DNA from: a bacterium Scap17
GTDB lineage: Bacteria; Pseudomonadota; Gammaproteobacteria; Pseudomonadales; Halomonadaceae
DNA: 64,000 nucleotides
Assembly: GCA_013376735.1 (NCBI GenBank)
Contig: VINJ01000001.1
Coordinates: 124,001-188,000, forward strand
Direction: 5' to 3'
The notes under the pieces were generated by a model that made no database searches, was not told the DNA's origin, and worked only from the letters and a program-made list of their open reading frames with translations. Position numbers and translations under genes: made by a program. Of the stretch, positions 16,868-26,030 are shown piece after piece. Numbering within the stretch: the stretch's first letter is position 1; each line of letters starts with the position of its first letter.

Positions 16868-18138
16868 CAGGCATCACCTTCCGGCAGCAATTGCTCGCCG
16901 GTCCACAGTTCTTCGAGGCGCTCACGACGACGCACCAGGTGCATCTCGGGGCCATCGACCATCACCTCGGCAGGGCGACAGCGGCTGTTGTAGTTCGAGG
17001 CCATCACGAAGGCGTAGGCACCGGAAGAGCGCACGGCGAGCAGGTCGCCCGGCGCGATGGCCAGTTCGCGGTCCTTGCCGAGGAAGTCACCGGTCTCGCA
17101 GACCGGGCCGACCACATCGTAGATGGCGGTCTTGCGCGCCTCGCGCGTGTCGACGGTGACGATGTTCTGCCACGCCTGATATAGCGACGGGCGGATCAGG
17201 TCATTCATGCCGGCATCGATGATGGCGAAGTTCTTTTCTTCTCCGGGCTTGAGGTACTCGACGCGGGTCAGCAGCACGCCGGCGTTGGCGGCGATGGAGC
17301 GACCCGGTTCGAACAGCAGGGTCATCTCGCTGCCATGCTCATAGCGGGCCAGACGCTCCAGCAGGGCGCTGGCGTAGGCGAAGGGCTCCGGCGGGGTCTC
17401 GCTCTGGTAGGGCACGCCGAGGCCGCCGCCGAGGTCGAGGTGCTCGATGACGATGCCACGCTCGCGCAGGCGATCCAGCAGAACCAGCAGGCGTTCGAGG
17501 GAATCGAGGAAGGGCGCCAGCTCGGTCAACTGGGAGCCGATATGGCAGTCGGCACCGACTACCTGCACGTGCTCCATGGCGTTGGCGATCTCATAGACCT
17601 CCAGCGCCTGCTCGACCGGAATGCCGAACTTGTTGGCCTTGAGGCCAGTGGAGATGTACGGGTGGGTGCCGGCATCGACGTCGGGATTGATGCGCAGTGA
17701 TACAGGCGCGACGCGTCCGAGACGGCCCGCGACGGCGTTGAGGCGCTCAAGCTCCGGCAGCGATTCGACATTGAAGCACTTGATGTTCAGCTCCAGCGCA
17801 CGCTCCATCTCGCCTGCCTGCTTGGCAACGCCGGAGAACACCACCTTGGCGGGGTCGCCGCCGGCCTTGATGACGCGCTCCAGCTCTCCGGCGGAGACGA
17901 TGTCGAAGCCGGCGCCCAGACGTGCCAGCACATTGAGCACCGCCAGGTTGGAATTGGCCTTCACGGCATAGCAGATGAGATGCGGGTGGTCGCCCAGCGC
18001 ATCCTGATAGGCCTTGAAGTGGCGCTCGAGCGTGGCACGGCTGTAGACGTAGCACGGCGTGCCGAACTGCTCGGCCAGCGTGGCGAGCGAGACGTCTTCG
18101 GCGTGCAGCACGCCATCCTGATAAACGAAGTGATTCAT
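16867..18138 (-). CDS. lysA: Diaminopimelate decarboxylase
   Basis: A 423-residue fold-III PLP enzyme forming L-lysine from meso-diaminopimelate. The PLP lysine is Lys60 in [10 protein letters not shown]. Other hallmarks are HIGSQ, the phosphate-binding [15 protein letters not shown] and the CETGDFLG motif with the catalytic Cys, followed by [15 protein letters not shown]. It follows lptM in the minus-strand run and overlaps dapF by one base. Confidence 0.97.
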   Translation of the reverse strand: MNHFVYQDGVLHAEDVSLATLAEQFGTPCYVYSRATLERHFKAYQDALGDHPHLICYAVKANSNLAVLNVLARLGAGFDIVSAGELERVIKAGGDPAKVVFSGVAKQAGEMERALELNIKCFNVESLPELERLNAVAGRLGRVAPVSLRINPDVDAGTHPYISTGLKANKFGIPVEQALEVYEIANAMEHVQVVGADCHIGSQLTELAPFLDSLERLLVLLDRLRERGIVIEHLDLGGGLGVPYQSETPPEPFAYASALLERLARYEHGSEMTLLFEPGRSIAANAGVLLTRVEYLKPGEEKNFAIIDAGMNDLIRPSLYQAWQNIVTVDTREARKTAIYDVVGPVCETGDFLGKDRELAIAPGDLLAVRSSGAYAFVMASNYNSRCRPAEVMVDGPEMHLVRRRERLEELWTGEQLLPEGDA

Positions 18139-18197
18139 GATCCGGCCTGCAAGATGTCGCGCCGGCGGGCATCACCCGCCGGAGGTGAATGAGGGGC

Positions 18198-18419
18198 TCA
18201 GGCGTCGCTGCCGGAAGTCCCGGCGGCTGCGGTGCTCTCTGTCTCGGAGGCGTCAGGTGCCGTGGCGGGGGCCTCGGCACGCTGGCCGCCGGCATCGGCG
18301 TCCGCCGGCAGGTAGAGCGGGCCTTTCTGGCCGCAGCCGGCCAGCAGGCCGGCACCCAGCAGCAGTGCCGCGAGGGTGCGAAGGGTATGACGGGCGGACT
18401 GGCTCATCAGATGACGCAT
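18198..18419 (-). CDS. lptM: LPS assembly lipoprotein LptM (YifL-like)
   Basis: A 73-residue lipoprotein. AGGAGG seven bases before the ATG at 18419 fixes the start. A hydrophobic signal ends in the lipobox LLAGC (Cys29), and the segment CGQKGPLYLP is the family signature. In E. coli this small outer-membrane lipoprotein (lptM, formerly yifL, next to dapF) assists assembly of the LptDE translocon. The rest is an Ala/Thr/Ser-rich linker. It precedes lysA in the same orientation. Confidence 0.85.
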   Translation of the reverse strand: MRHLMSQSARHTLRTLAALLLGAGLLAGCGQKGPLYLPADADAGGQRAEAPATAPDASETESTAAAGTSGSDA

Positions 18420-18499
18420 CGGGCGGCCTCCTGGCAGCAAGCGATAGAGCGATGCGGACCCGGTCACCAGCGGTGGCGACCAGGCCCGAAAGAGGATGA

Positions 18500-19894
18500 T
18501 CAGGCGCGCGAGGCCAGGGCGTCACGCGCACGCTGCACGGCAGCGCGGACCTGGTTCGGCGCGGTGCCACCGATGTGGTTGCGCGCCGCGACGGAGCCTT
18601 CCAGCGTCAGCACGTCGAAGACGTCCTGCTCGATGGTGTCGGAGAACTGCTGGAGCTCTGCCAGGGTCATCTGGGACAGGTCGCGCTGCTGTTCGATGCC
18701 AAAGGCGACGGACTTGCCGACGATCTCGTGGGCATCACGGAAGGCGACGCCCTTGCGCACCAGATAGTCCGCCAGGTCGGTCGCGGTGGCGAAGCCCTTG
18801 CTGGCCGAGGCGTACATGTTCTCGGACTTGGCGCGGATCGCCGGGATCATGTCGGCGAAGGCACGCAAGCTGCCGCGCACGGTATCGATGGTATCGAACA
18901 GCGGCTCCTTGTCTTCCTGATTGTCCTTGTTGTACGCCAGCGGCTGGGACTTCATCAGGGTCAGCAGGCTCATCAGGTGGCCATAGACACGGCCGGTCTT
19001 GCCGCGTACCAGCTCCGGCACGTCCGGGTTCTTCTTCTGCGGCATGATGGAGGAGCCGGTACAGAAGCGGTCCGGCAGGTCGATGAAGTCGAACTGGGCG
19101 CTTGTCCACAGCACCAGCTCTTCGCTCATGCGTGACAGGTGCATCATCAGCAGACTGGCGAAGCTGGTGAACTCGATGGCGAAGTCACGGTCGCTGACCG
19201 AATCGAGGCTGTTCTCGGTCGGTCGGTCGAAGCCGAGCAGCTCGCTGGTGACGTGACGGTCGATGGGGAAGGTGGTGCCGGCCAGCGCCGCAGCGCCCAG
19301 CGGCAGCACGTTCATGCGTGTGCGGCAGTCACGCAGGCGGTCCTGGTCGCGGGCGACCATTTCCTGCCAGGCCAGCAGGTGGTGACCGAAGGTGACCGGC
19401 TGGGCGCTCTGCAGGTGCGTGAAGCCCGGCATGATGGTGTCGGCTTCCCGCTCGGCCAGCCCCAGCATGCCTTCGCGCAGGCGAGTCAGCTCGGCGTCGA
19501 TGGCGTCGATCTCGTCACGCAGATAGAGGCGGATGTCGGTGGCGACCTGGTCGTTGCGGGAGCGGCCGGTGTGCAGCTTCTTGCCGGTGATGCCGATCTT
19601 GGCGGTCAGGCGTGCCTCGATGTTCATGTGCACGTCTTCCAGTGCCACGGACCACTCGAATCCGCCGCGTGCGATCTCCTCGCTGATTTCCTTCAATCCC
19701 GCGATGATGGCGTCGCGTTCTTCTTCGCTCAGCACGCCGACACCCGCCAGCATGGTGGCGTGGGCGATGGAACCCTGGATGTCTTGCTGCGCCATGCGCT
19801 GATCAAAATCGACGGAGGCGGTGAAACGTGCCACGAAGGCATCGGTCGGCTCGCTGAAGCGGCCGCCCCAGGACTGATTGGTAGATTCGCTCAT
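18500..19894 (-). CDS. argH: Argininosuccinate lyase
   Basis: The protein has 464 residues and catalyses the last step of arginine synthesis, releasing fumarate. The fumarase-superfamily signature [12 protein letters not shown] begins at residue 280, with the catalytic serine in it. [13 protein letters not shown] and the catalytic-His region [11 protein letters not shown] are also present. The start [16 protein letters not shown] is canonical. It is first in the minus-strand run and divergent from hemC, as in pseudomonads. Confidence 0.97.
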   Translation of the reverse strand: MSESTNQSWGGRFSEPTDAFVARFTASVDFDQRMAQQDIQGSIAHATMLAGVGVLSEEERDAIIAGLKEISEEIARGGFEWSVALEDVHMNIEARLTAKIGITGKKLHTGRSRNDQVATDIRLYLRDEIDAIDAELTRLREGMLGLAEREADTIMPGFTHLQSAQPVTFGHHLLAWQEMVARDQDRLRDCRTRMNVLPLGAAALAGTTFPIDRHVTSELLGFDRPTENSLDSVSDRDFAIEFTSFASLLMMHLSRMSEELVLWTSAQFDFIDLPDRFCTGSSIMPQKKNPDVPELVRGKTGRVYGHLMSLLTLMKSQPLAYNKDNQEDKEPLFDTIDTVRGSLRAFADMIPAIRAKSENMYASASKGFATATDLADYLVRKGVAFRDAHEIVGKSVAFGIEQQRDLSQMTLAELQQFSDTIEQDVFDVLTLEGSVAARNHIGGTAPNQVRAAVQRARDALASRA

Positions 19895-20169
19895 CGGGAT
19901 CTCGAATTGTGGTGACGTGTCCAGAGTTCGGCGTCCGGTGCACGGTCGCGCAGCCGGTATCGTTGACCTTGGAGTGTACCAGACTCCTGCGCGTGGGCGA
20001 GGGGCCGCGGCCAGTCCGGCGGATCGCAGGAAAGCGTGCCACGGATTTTCCCCCTGAGGTGACTGGCTTTATGATAAGTGTCATCAGAGGGCGTCGCTGT
20101 CCGTCAGTCAGGTTCGCTCAACCACTTCGCATCAGATGGCGTGGATTTCGCGCCAGCAAGGAGAACGCC

Positions 20170-21117
20170 GTGCCCCGCCGTGAGATTCTGCGTATCGCGA
20201 CCCGCAAGAGCCTGCTCGCCCTGTGGCAGGCCGAACACGTCAAGGCGCGACTCGAGGCCCTGCATCCTGGCTTGAGCGTCGAGCTGGTGCCGATGTCGAC
20301 GCGTGGTGACAAGATTCTCGATACCCCGCTGGCCAAGATCGGCGGCAAGGGGCTGTTCGTGAAGGAGCTGGAAGAGGCGATGCTCGACGGTCGCGCCGAT
20401 ATCGCCGTGCACTCCATGAAGGACGTGCCGATGCACTTCCCGGAGTCGCTGGGACTGGCGGTGATTCTCGAGCGTCACGCCCCGACCGACGCCTTCGTGT
20501 CCAACACCTGTGCCAACTTCGATGCCCTGCCGCAGGGCGCGCGCCTGGGCACCTCCAGCCTGCGTCGTGGTCTGCAGGCCAAGGCGGCACGCCCGGACCT
20601 GGAAGTATTGAGCCTGCGCGGCAATGTCCAGACGCGTCTCGGCAAGCTGGATGCCGGCGAGTTCGACGCCATCATCCTGGCCACTTCCGGCCTGCAGCGC
20701 CTCGAGCTGGAGGCGCGCATCACCGCCGAGATGGACGCCGAGACCTGCCTGCCGGCCTGTGGTCAGGGCGCGCTCGGCATCGAGTGCAACCTGCAGGACG
20801 AGGAGATTCTTGCGCTGCTCGAGCCGCTGGCCCATGAAGGCTCCAGCCGTTGCGTGCTGGCCGAGCGCGCCATGAACACGCATCTGGAAGGTGGCTGTCA
20901 GGTGCCGATCGGCGGCTATGCCGTGCTCGAGGAAGGTGGCAGTCAGCTGTGGCTGCGTGCGCTGGTCGGCAACCCCGACGGAACGGTCATCCTGCGCGCT
21001 GAAGCGCGTGGTCCGTCCGACGCGCCTGAAGCGCTGGGCGTCGCCGTCGCCGAAGACCTGCTCTCCCAGGGCGCCGGCGAGATTCTGGCGGCGGTCTACG
21101 GCGACGCTCGTGGCTGA
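20170..21117 (+). CDS. hemC: Hydroxymethylbilane synthase (porphobilinogen deaminase)
   Basis: A 315-residue enzyme that polymerises four porphobilinogens to hydroxymethylbilane. The start is a GTG at 20170, supported by AAGGAGA just upstream and by the canonical [20 protein letters not shown]; no nearer ATG fits. The dipyrromethane cofactor cysteine is Cys243 in EGGCQVPIG. Other motifs: [20 protein letters not shown] and the catalytic Asp in HSMKDVP. It heads the hemC-hemD-hemX-hemY operon. Confidence 0.96.
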   Translation: MPRREILRIATRKSLLALWQAEHVKARLEALHPGLSVELVPMSTRGDKILDTPLAKIGGKGLFVKELEEAMLDGRADIAVHSMKDVPMHFPESLGLAVILERHAPTDAFVSNTCANFDALPQGARLGTSSLRRGLQAKAARPDLEVLSLRGNVQTRLGKLDAGEFDAIILATSGLQRLELEARITAEMDAETCLPACGQGALGIECNLQDEEILALLEPLAHEGSSRCVLAERAMNTHLEGGCQVPIGGYAVLEEGGSQLWLRALVGNPDGTVILRAEARGPSDAPEALGVAVAEDLLSQGAGEILAAVYGDARG

Positions 21118-21127
21118 GGTGCCAGCG

Positions 21128-22012
21128 ATGGCGAAGGCGTCGCGTCTTGAGGTGTTGACGACGCGGCCGGGCTCGCGCGGAGCGGTTCTCGATGCGATGC
21201 TGAGCGAGGCCGGCTGCGAGGTGGAGTGCCTCAAGCTGATGGCGCTCGAGGCCTTGCCACTGGAACCCGCCGCGCGCCAGGCGATCATCGATGTCGATCT
21301 GTATCGCGGCGTGATCGTGATCTCGCCCCAGGCCGCCGGTTATCTGGCCGATTGGCTGGAGGAGTGGTGGCCGCAGCTGCCCGAAGGCATCAGCTTCTAT
21401 GCCGTCGGTGCGGCCACGGCCGAAGTGCTGCATTCGCGGCTGGGCGTGCCGGTGCGTGTTCCGCCGCGCGCCACGCGCGGTGAGCATGCCGAGCGCGATG
21501 CGCCGGTCGGTACCACCAGCGAAGCCTTGCTGTCGCTGCCGTCGCTCAGGACGCTTGCGGGGCAGCGCTGGTTGCTGGTGGCCGGTGAAGGCGGGCGTCC
21601 GCTGCTGGAAGAGACGCTGGTGGCACGGGGCGCTCAGGTCACGCGTCTGGCACTTTATCGACGCCTTCCGTTGGCTTTGTCGCCGCAACAGGCTGGCCGT
21701 CTGGCGGCGGGCGCGTATGATGCAATGGTGGTGACCAGCAATGAACTGCTCGAGACGGTGATGGCGTCGGTGACGCCGCAGGCCTTGCACCAACCGCTAA
21801 TCGTGTCGAGCCACCGTTTGGCTACACTGGCACACGCTCATGGTTTCGAGCGCGTGACGGTCGCCGAGGACGCTTCACCCGGGGCCCTGACGCAGGCAGT
21901 ACTTCGCGCCTGCGCCCCCATCAGCAAGACTCGCCATGCAGTGACCGGCGCCACTGCGCCTGGTCCGCGTGAGGCCATCGATTCCCAAGAATCCGGAAAA
22001 GGGCAAGCGTAG
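21128..22012 (+). CDS. hemD: Uroporphyrinogen-III synthase
   Basis: A 294-residue HemD that inverts ring D and cyclises hydroxymethylbilane. The family is poorly conserved; visible are VLTTRPGSRG near the start, VIVISPQAAGYLADWL, FYAVGAATAEVLHSRLGV, LLVAGEGGRPLLEETLVARGA and VVTSNELLETV. The ATG at 21128 lies 10 bases after hemC; an in-frame GTG overlapping the hemC stop is an alternative. A tail of about 35 residues (HAVTGATAPGPREAIDSQES) exceeds the usual length. Confidence 0.92.
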   Translation: MAKASRLEVLTTRPGSRGAVLDAMLSEAGCEVECLKLMALEALPLEPAARQAIIDVDLYRGVIVISPQAAGYLADWLEEWWPQLPEGISFYAVGAATAEVLHSRLGVPVRVPPRATRGEHAERDAPVGTTSEALLSLPSLRTLAGQRWLLVAGEGGRPLLEETLVARGAQVTRLALYRRLPLALSPQQAGRLAAGAYDAMVVTSNELLETVMASVTPQALHQPLIVSSHRLATLAHAHGFERVTVAEDASPGALTQAVLRACAPISKTRHAVTGATAPGPREAIDSQESGKGQA

Positions 22013-23599
22013 ATGAGCAACCGAGAACACGATCAGGAAGATAACGGCTCTGCCGGCATGACGCCCGGCAAGTCGGGCGACAAGGATGCTGCCGCTCGCG
22101 CATCAGATGCTTCTTCCGCTTCCGGCGTTTCCGCCGATGACACTGCCTCTGGCCGCCCTGGCGCCGAGGCCTCCCGTTCGTCCTCTTCCTCGTCATCCGA
22201 CACGGCTGATGCCCCGCGCGAGCGTCGCTCGCGAGGTGGGCGCAATCGTCGTGGGCGTGGCAAGGGACAGGGCAGCTCCTCCTCTTCAACCTCATCCTCC
22301 ACTGCCAGTGAGTCCACGCCCGTGAGCCAGACTTCAGACGACAACGCACCGACGCCTTCCGGCGCAAAATCGCCGCTTCCGGAGCGTAGCGAACCCGCCA
22401 AGGAGGCGTCTGCCGCCAAGCCGAGTGCTGGCAAGGCCTCTTCCAGCAAGGCCTCTTCCAGCAAGGCGTCTCCCGGCAAGCCCTCCACACCGGCTGGCAA
22501 GACGGCCAGCGCCGGTGGTGCAGGCCTGGGTGGCACGGCGGCGCCCGGCGCGGCGGCGCCCGGCGAGCCGCAGGGCAAGAAGAGCAAGGCCGGCAGCATC
22601 GCGCTGGTTCTCGTCATCCTGCTGGCCATCGTGGTCGCGGTGCTGGCGTGGTTCGGCTGGCAGCGTCTGAATGCGCTGCCGGATGCCCAGGGCCTCGACA
22701 AGCAGGTCAGCGAGAGCGTGACCCAGCAGGTCGGCCAGGTCTCCAGCAAGGTCGAGGGGCTGTCGAGCACGCTCGAGAAGAACGAATCCCGCGTCAGCGA
22801 GCTCGACAAGCGTCTGTCCAGCGAAAGCCAGGACACCGAGCAGGCTCTCAACAAGGTGCTCGAGGAGCTCAGCAAGTCCCAGCAGACCGACGCGCGTGAC
22901 TGGCACTATGCGGAAGCCGAGTACCTGCTGCGCCTCGCCAACCAGCGTTTGCAGCTGGAGCGTGACGTGAACGGTGCCGATGCGCTGCTCGAGAACGCCG
23001 ATGCGCGCATCGCGGCGGCCAACAATCCGGCGCTGCTGCCGGTGCGCAAGGCCATCCAGTCCGAACTGGCCAGCCTGGACAGCGTGCCGCGCGTTGATCG
23101 CAGTGGTATCTATCTGGCGCTGCTCGCCGAGCAGGAACAGCTGGCGCGTCTGCCGCTCAAGCAGGACGTGGCCGAGATCGCCGCCAAGGTCGAGAATGAC
23201 GCAGCGCCGACAGGCGGTTGGCAGCAGCAGCTGGCCCGCTTCGGCAACGAACTGAAGGACCTGGTCACGGTGCGTCGTCATGACGAGGCACTGGAAGCCC
23301 TGATCACGCCGGAGCAGGAATCCTACCTGCGTCAGAACGTGCGTCTGGTGCTGGAGCAGGCGCAGCTGGCGCTGCTCAAGGAAGAGCCGCAGCTCTATCA
23401 GGCCGCCATCGACAAGGCCATCACGCTGGTCGATGGCTACTACGACACCAAGACCGATGGCGTGCAGAATGCCGTCGCCAAGCTGGAAGAGCTCAAGAGC
23501 AAGACCATCCGTCCGGAGCTGCCTGACATCTCCGCCTCTCTGAGCAAGCTGCGTGAGCTGATTGAGCGTCGCGCCCAGCAAGGGGGTGGCAACGCATGA
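22013..23599 (+). CDS. hemX: HemX, membrane protein of the haem operon
   Basis: A 528-residue protein whose ATG directly follows the hemD stop. Residues 1-193 are an extreme low-complexity, Ser/Ala/Gly/Pro/Lys-rich cytoplasmic region containing the tandem block KASSSKASSSKAS. One membrane helix (about 195-216, SIALVLVILLAIVVAVLAWF) is followed by a long coiled-coil region (SKVEGLSSTLEKNESRVSEL) and the HemX core (YAEAEYLLRLANQRLQLERD). Although once thought a methyltransferase, this proteobacterial HemX has no such motifs; its role in the operon is unknown. Confidence 0.9.
   Translation: MSNREHDQEDNGSAGMTPGKSGDKDAAARASDASSASGVSADDTASGRPGAEASRSSSSSSSDTADAPRERRSRGGRNRRGRGKGQGSSSSSTSSSTASESTPVSQTSDDNAPTPSGAKSPLPERSEPAKEASAAKPSAGKASSSKASSSKASPGKPSTPAGKTASAGGAGLGGTAAPGAAAPGEPQGKKSKAGSIALVLVILLAIVVAVLAWFGWQRLNALPDAQGLDKQVSESVTQQVGQVSSKVEGLSSTLEKNESRVSELDKRLSSESQDTEQALNKVLEELSKSQQTDARDWHYAEAEYLLRLANQRLQLERDVNGADALLENADARIAAANNPALLPVRKAIQSELASLDSVPRVDRSGIYLALLAEQEQLARLPLKQDVAEIAAKVENDAAPTGGWQQQLARFGNELKDLVTVRRHDEALEALITPEQESYLRQNVRLVLEQAQLALLKEEPQLYQAAIDKAITLVDGYYDTKTDGVQNAVAKLEELKSKTIRPELPDISASLSKLRELIERRAQQGGGNA
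22433..22477 (+). repeat. 15-bp tandem repeat within hemX
   Basis: GGCAAGGCCTCTTCC-like units (AGCAAGGCCTCTTCC) recur about three times in phase, encoding KASSS-KASSS-KASPG. The third copy is diverged. Confidence 0.75.
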
Positions 23600-24819
23600 G
23601 AGTCCTGATACTGCTGATCATCATCGGGCTGGCCATCGGTGCACTGTTCGGGCAACTGATGCAGGCCTTCCCGGGCTACTGGCTGATTCGCGTCGGCGAT
23701 ACCTCGGTCCAGACCTCCTTCTGGTTCGGCTTGATCCTGCTGTTCGCGGGCTTCGTGGTGCTGCACTTCGGTCTGCGCCTGCTGTCGCGCTTCGCGCATC
23801 CGTTCTCCCGTCTCAAGGTGTGGAACAGCCGTACCCGTCACCGCAATGCCACGCGCAAGACCGTACGGGGGCTGGTGGCGCTGGCCGAAGGCCGCTGGAA
23901 GCGGGCCGAGAAGTCACTGACCCACTCGGCGGAAGATTCCAGTACGCCGCTGGTCAACTACCTCTCCGCTGCCCTGGCCGCGCACTATCAGGGACGTTTC
24001 GAGCAGGCGGATACACTGCTCAAGCGGGCGCATGAGTCCACCCAGGGCTCCGAGAGTGCCGTGGGTCTGGTGCAGGCACAGCTGATGCTGGACCGCCAGC
24101 AGCATGAACAGGCGCTGGCGACCCTTACGCGTCTCGACAAGCAGCTGGGCGAGCACCCGCAGGTGCTCAAGCTGCTCAAGCAGGCCTATCTGGCGGTCAA
24201 TGACTGGGATGGTCTGCGTCGCCTGATGCCGCGTCTCGACAAGCAGGACCTCATCTCCCCCGAGGAGAAGAAGGAGCTGGAACAGCGTGCCTATGTGGCG
24301 CTGATCCAGCAGGCCGCGCGCAATCCGGAGGACATCGAGCGCGTGCGCAACCTGTGGGCCGACATGCCGGACCACCTGCGCACCGACGTGAATCTGGTCG
24401 CGCTCTACGCCGAGGCGCTGATCGCCGGTGGTCAGGAAGGTCTGGCCGAGCGTCTGCTGCGTCACTCCCTCAAGGAGTGCTGGGATTCGCGTCTGGTGCT
24501 GCGTTACGGCCTGCTGGACGTGGATGCACCGCGTCAGCTGGTGTATGCCGAGAAGTGGCTGCAGGAGCGTCCGAATGATCCGGATCTGCTGCTGTCGCTG
24601 GGCCGACTGGCCCTGCGCAACGCCAGCTGGGGCAAGGCTCAGGAGTACTTCGAGGCTAGCCAGCGCCAGCGTCCGAGCGGTACGGTGTGTGCTGAACTCG
24701 CGCGTCTGTTCGCCAACCTGGGCGAGCACAACAAGAGTCAGCTCTACTACCGTCAGAGCGTCGAGCTGCTGGATCGCTCACTGCCGGCCCTGCCGCAGCC
24801 GAGCAAGGACAACGTCTGA
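23596..24819 (+). CDS. hemY: HemY, TPR protein of the haem operon
   Basis: A 407-residue inner-membrane protein with two N-terminal helices (ILLIIIGLAIGALFGQLM and FWFGLILLFAGFVVLHFG), then TPR-like helical repeats (RFEQADTLLKRAHE, QHEQALATLTRLDKQ, DPDLLLSLGRLALRN). It overlaps hemX by four bases (ATGA). This is the proteobacterial HemY N-domain family, unrelated to the Gram-positive HemY oxidase; it is thought to scaffold haem-pathway enzymes. It ends the operon. Confidence 0.93.
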   Translation: MRVLILLIIIGLAIGALFGQLMQAFPGYWLIRVGDTSVQTSFWFGLILLFAGFVVLHFGLRLLSRFAHPFSRLKVWNSRTRHRNATRKTVRGLVALAEGRWKRAEKSLTHSAEDSSTPLVNYLSAALAAHYQGRFEQADTLLKRAHESTQGSESAVGLVQAQLMLDRQQHEQALATLTRLDKQLGEHPQVLKLLKQAYLAVNDWDGLRRLMPRLDKQDLISPEEKKELEQRAYVALIQQAARNPEDIERVRNLWADMPDHLRTDVNLVALYAEALIAGGQEGLAERLLRHSLKECWDSRLVLRYGLLDVDAPRQLVYAEKWLQERPNDPDLLLSLGRLALRNASWGKAQEYFEASQRQRPSGTVCAELARLFANLGEHNKSQLYYRQSVELLDRSLPALPQPSKDNV

Positions 24820-25306
24820 AGAGCGGCCGCCTGGTGCCAACCAAGACATGACAGGCGTCATGCAGGCTGGCGGCCAAGACACTCGGCGGCTTGCACGATG
24901 TTTCCTTGTTTGATGAAAGCTATTGCCCAATTGCACCGGCCGCGCTGTCGGCCGGTGATGCAGGTTTCTCTCCGGGGTATCCACGTTCACACGCTGTGTG
25001 ACGGGATGCCCTTCTTTTTGCCCGCATGATGGGCGCTGTGGGCATTCTCGCCCAGGCTTTCGTCCTGTCAGCGCGTCGCCGTGAGGTGTCGGCGGGTGCA
25101 TGTTCGCGTGGGCATAGTCGGTGCCGGATTTCTCGTTGCTGATCCGGCAACGATGTGTCCGGGCCTGCACGGCCAGAGCGTGAACGTGTGGCGCTGGCTG
25201 GAAGCGATTCCGCCGTGCGATGATTCTGCGTGTCGGATGCGCCCATGCACGTGGCGCATCTACGGGCCGGGTCCGGTCCGTTTCCCCAAGCGATGATGGA
25301 GTCTGC
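24820..25306. other. 487-base spacer after hemY, no gene seen
   Basis: The hairpin CACCGGCC/GGCCGGTG at 24934-24957 may end the hem operon, although no T run follows. The rest should hold the promoter of the DUF2780 lipoprotein gene. Open frames in both directions lack ribosome sites and recognisable sequence, so none is called. Confidence 0.45.
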
Positions 25307-25891
25307 ATGTTGCATAAGTCCCTGGCCCTGATGGGCGCCTCTGTACTGGCCGTGTCACTGGCCGGTTGTGCCGCTACCGGTAACAGCTCTTCCAGCAACA
25401 CCGCCAGCTCTTCCAGCTCCTCGAGCTCCATGATGAGCCTCGCCAGCAGCATGCTGAGCAGCCAGACCGGCCAATCCCTGCCGGCGGCCGACCTGATGTC
25501 CAGCCTGACCTCCCAGCTGGGTGTGTCCTCCACTCAGGCGCTGGGTGGCTCTGCTGCCATGCTGGCTCTGGCCCAGTCCCAGCTTGGTACCAGCGCGACC
25601 TCCGAGCTGTCCACTGAGGTGCCGCAGCTGTCCAGCTTGACCAGCAGCAGCTCGCTGTCCACGCTCTCCAGCCTGGCGAGCCTGAGCGGCAACGACAATG
25701 CCACGGCATTGGCCAGCACCGTCGGCAATGTCGATGACAGCGCGTCTCTGGACAGCGCCTTCTCCGCGCTGGGCATGGATAGCAGCATGGTCTCCCAGTT
25801 CGCGCCGGTGCTGCTCAGCTACATGGGCGGCGAAGGCGTCAGCTCGACGCTGCTGAGCTCGCTGTCCAGCATGTGGGGCACCGGCTCCTGA
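25307..25891 (+). CDS. DUF2780 lipoprotein (VcgC/VcgE-like)
   Basis: A 194-residue lipoprotein from the ATG at 25307 (GGAG upstream). The signal peptide ends in LAVSLAGC, so Cys21 is lipidated. After a Ser-rich linker (NSSSSNTASSSSSSSSMMS), the body has the DUF2780 pattern: LMSSLTSQLGVSSTQALGGS, AMLALAQSQLG, and the C-terminal FAPVLLSYMGGEGVSSTLLSSL. Serine content is very high. Function is unknown. It is monocistronic and ends in a shared terminator with the convergent mscS gene. Confidence 0.78.
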   Translation: MLHKSLALMGASVLAVSLAGCAATGNSSSSNTASSSSSSSSMMSLASSMLSSQTGQSLPAADLMSSLTSQLGVSSTQALGGSAAMLALAQSQLGTSATSELSTEVPQLSSLTSSSSLSTLSSLASLSGNDNATALASTVGNVDDSASLDSAFSALGMDSSMVSQFAPVLLSYMGGEGVSSTLLSSLSSMWGTGS

Positions 25892-25938
25892 GCCAGCCTC
25901 GCGCATGAGGTGTGAGGCAGCGTTTTATGTCCGCACAT

Positions 25939-25975
25939 GAAAACGCCCCCGAGCCACTGGCTCGGGGGCGTTTTC
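25939..25975. terminator. Bidirectional intrinsic terminator
   Basis: GAAAACGCCCCCGAGCCA and TGGCTCGGGGGCGTTTTC form a stem of about 17 bp, flanked by A and T runs, between the convergent DUF2780 and MscS genes. Confidence 0.9.
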
Positions 25976-26030
25976 GTTTCAGGACGGCTGCCTTCACAGG
26001 CAGCCGTGTCGGAATACCGCTTATGCTTGA

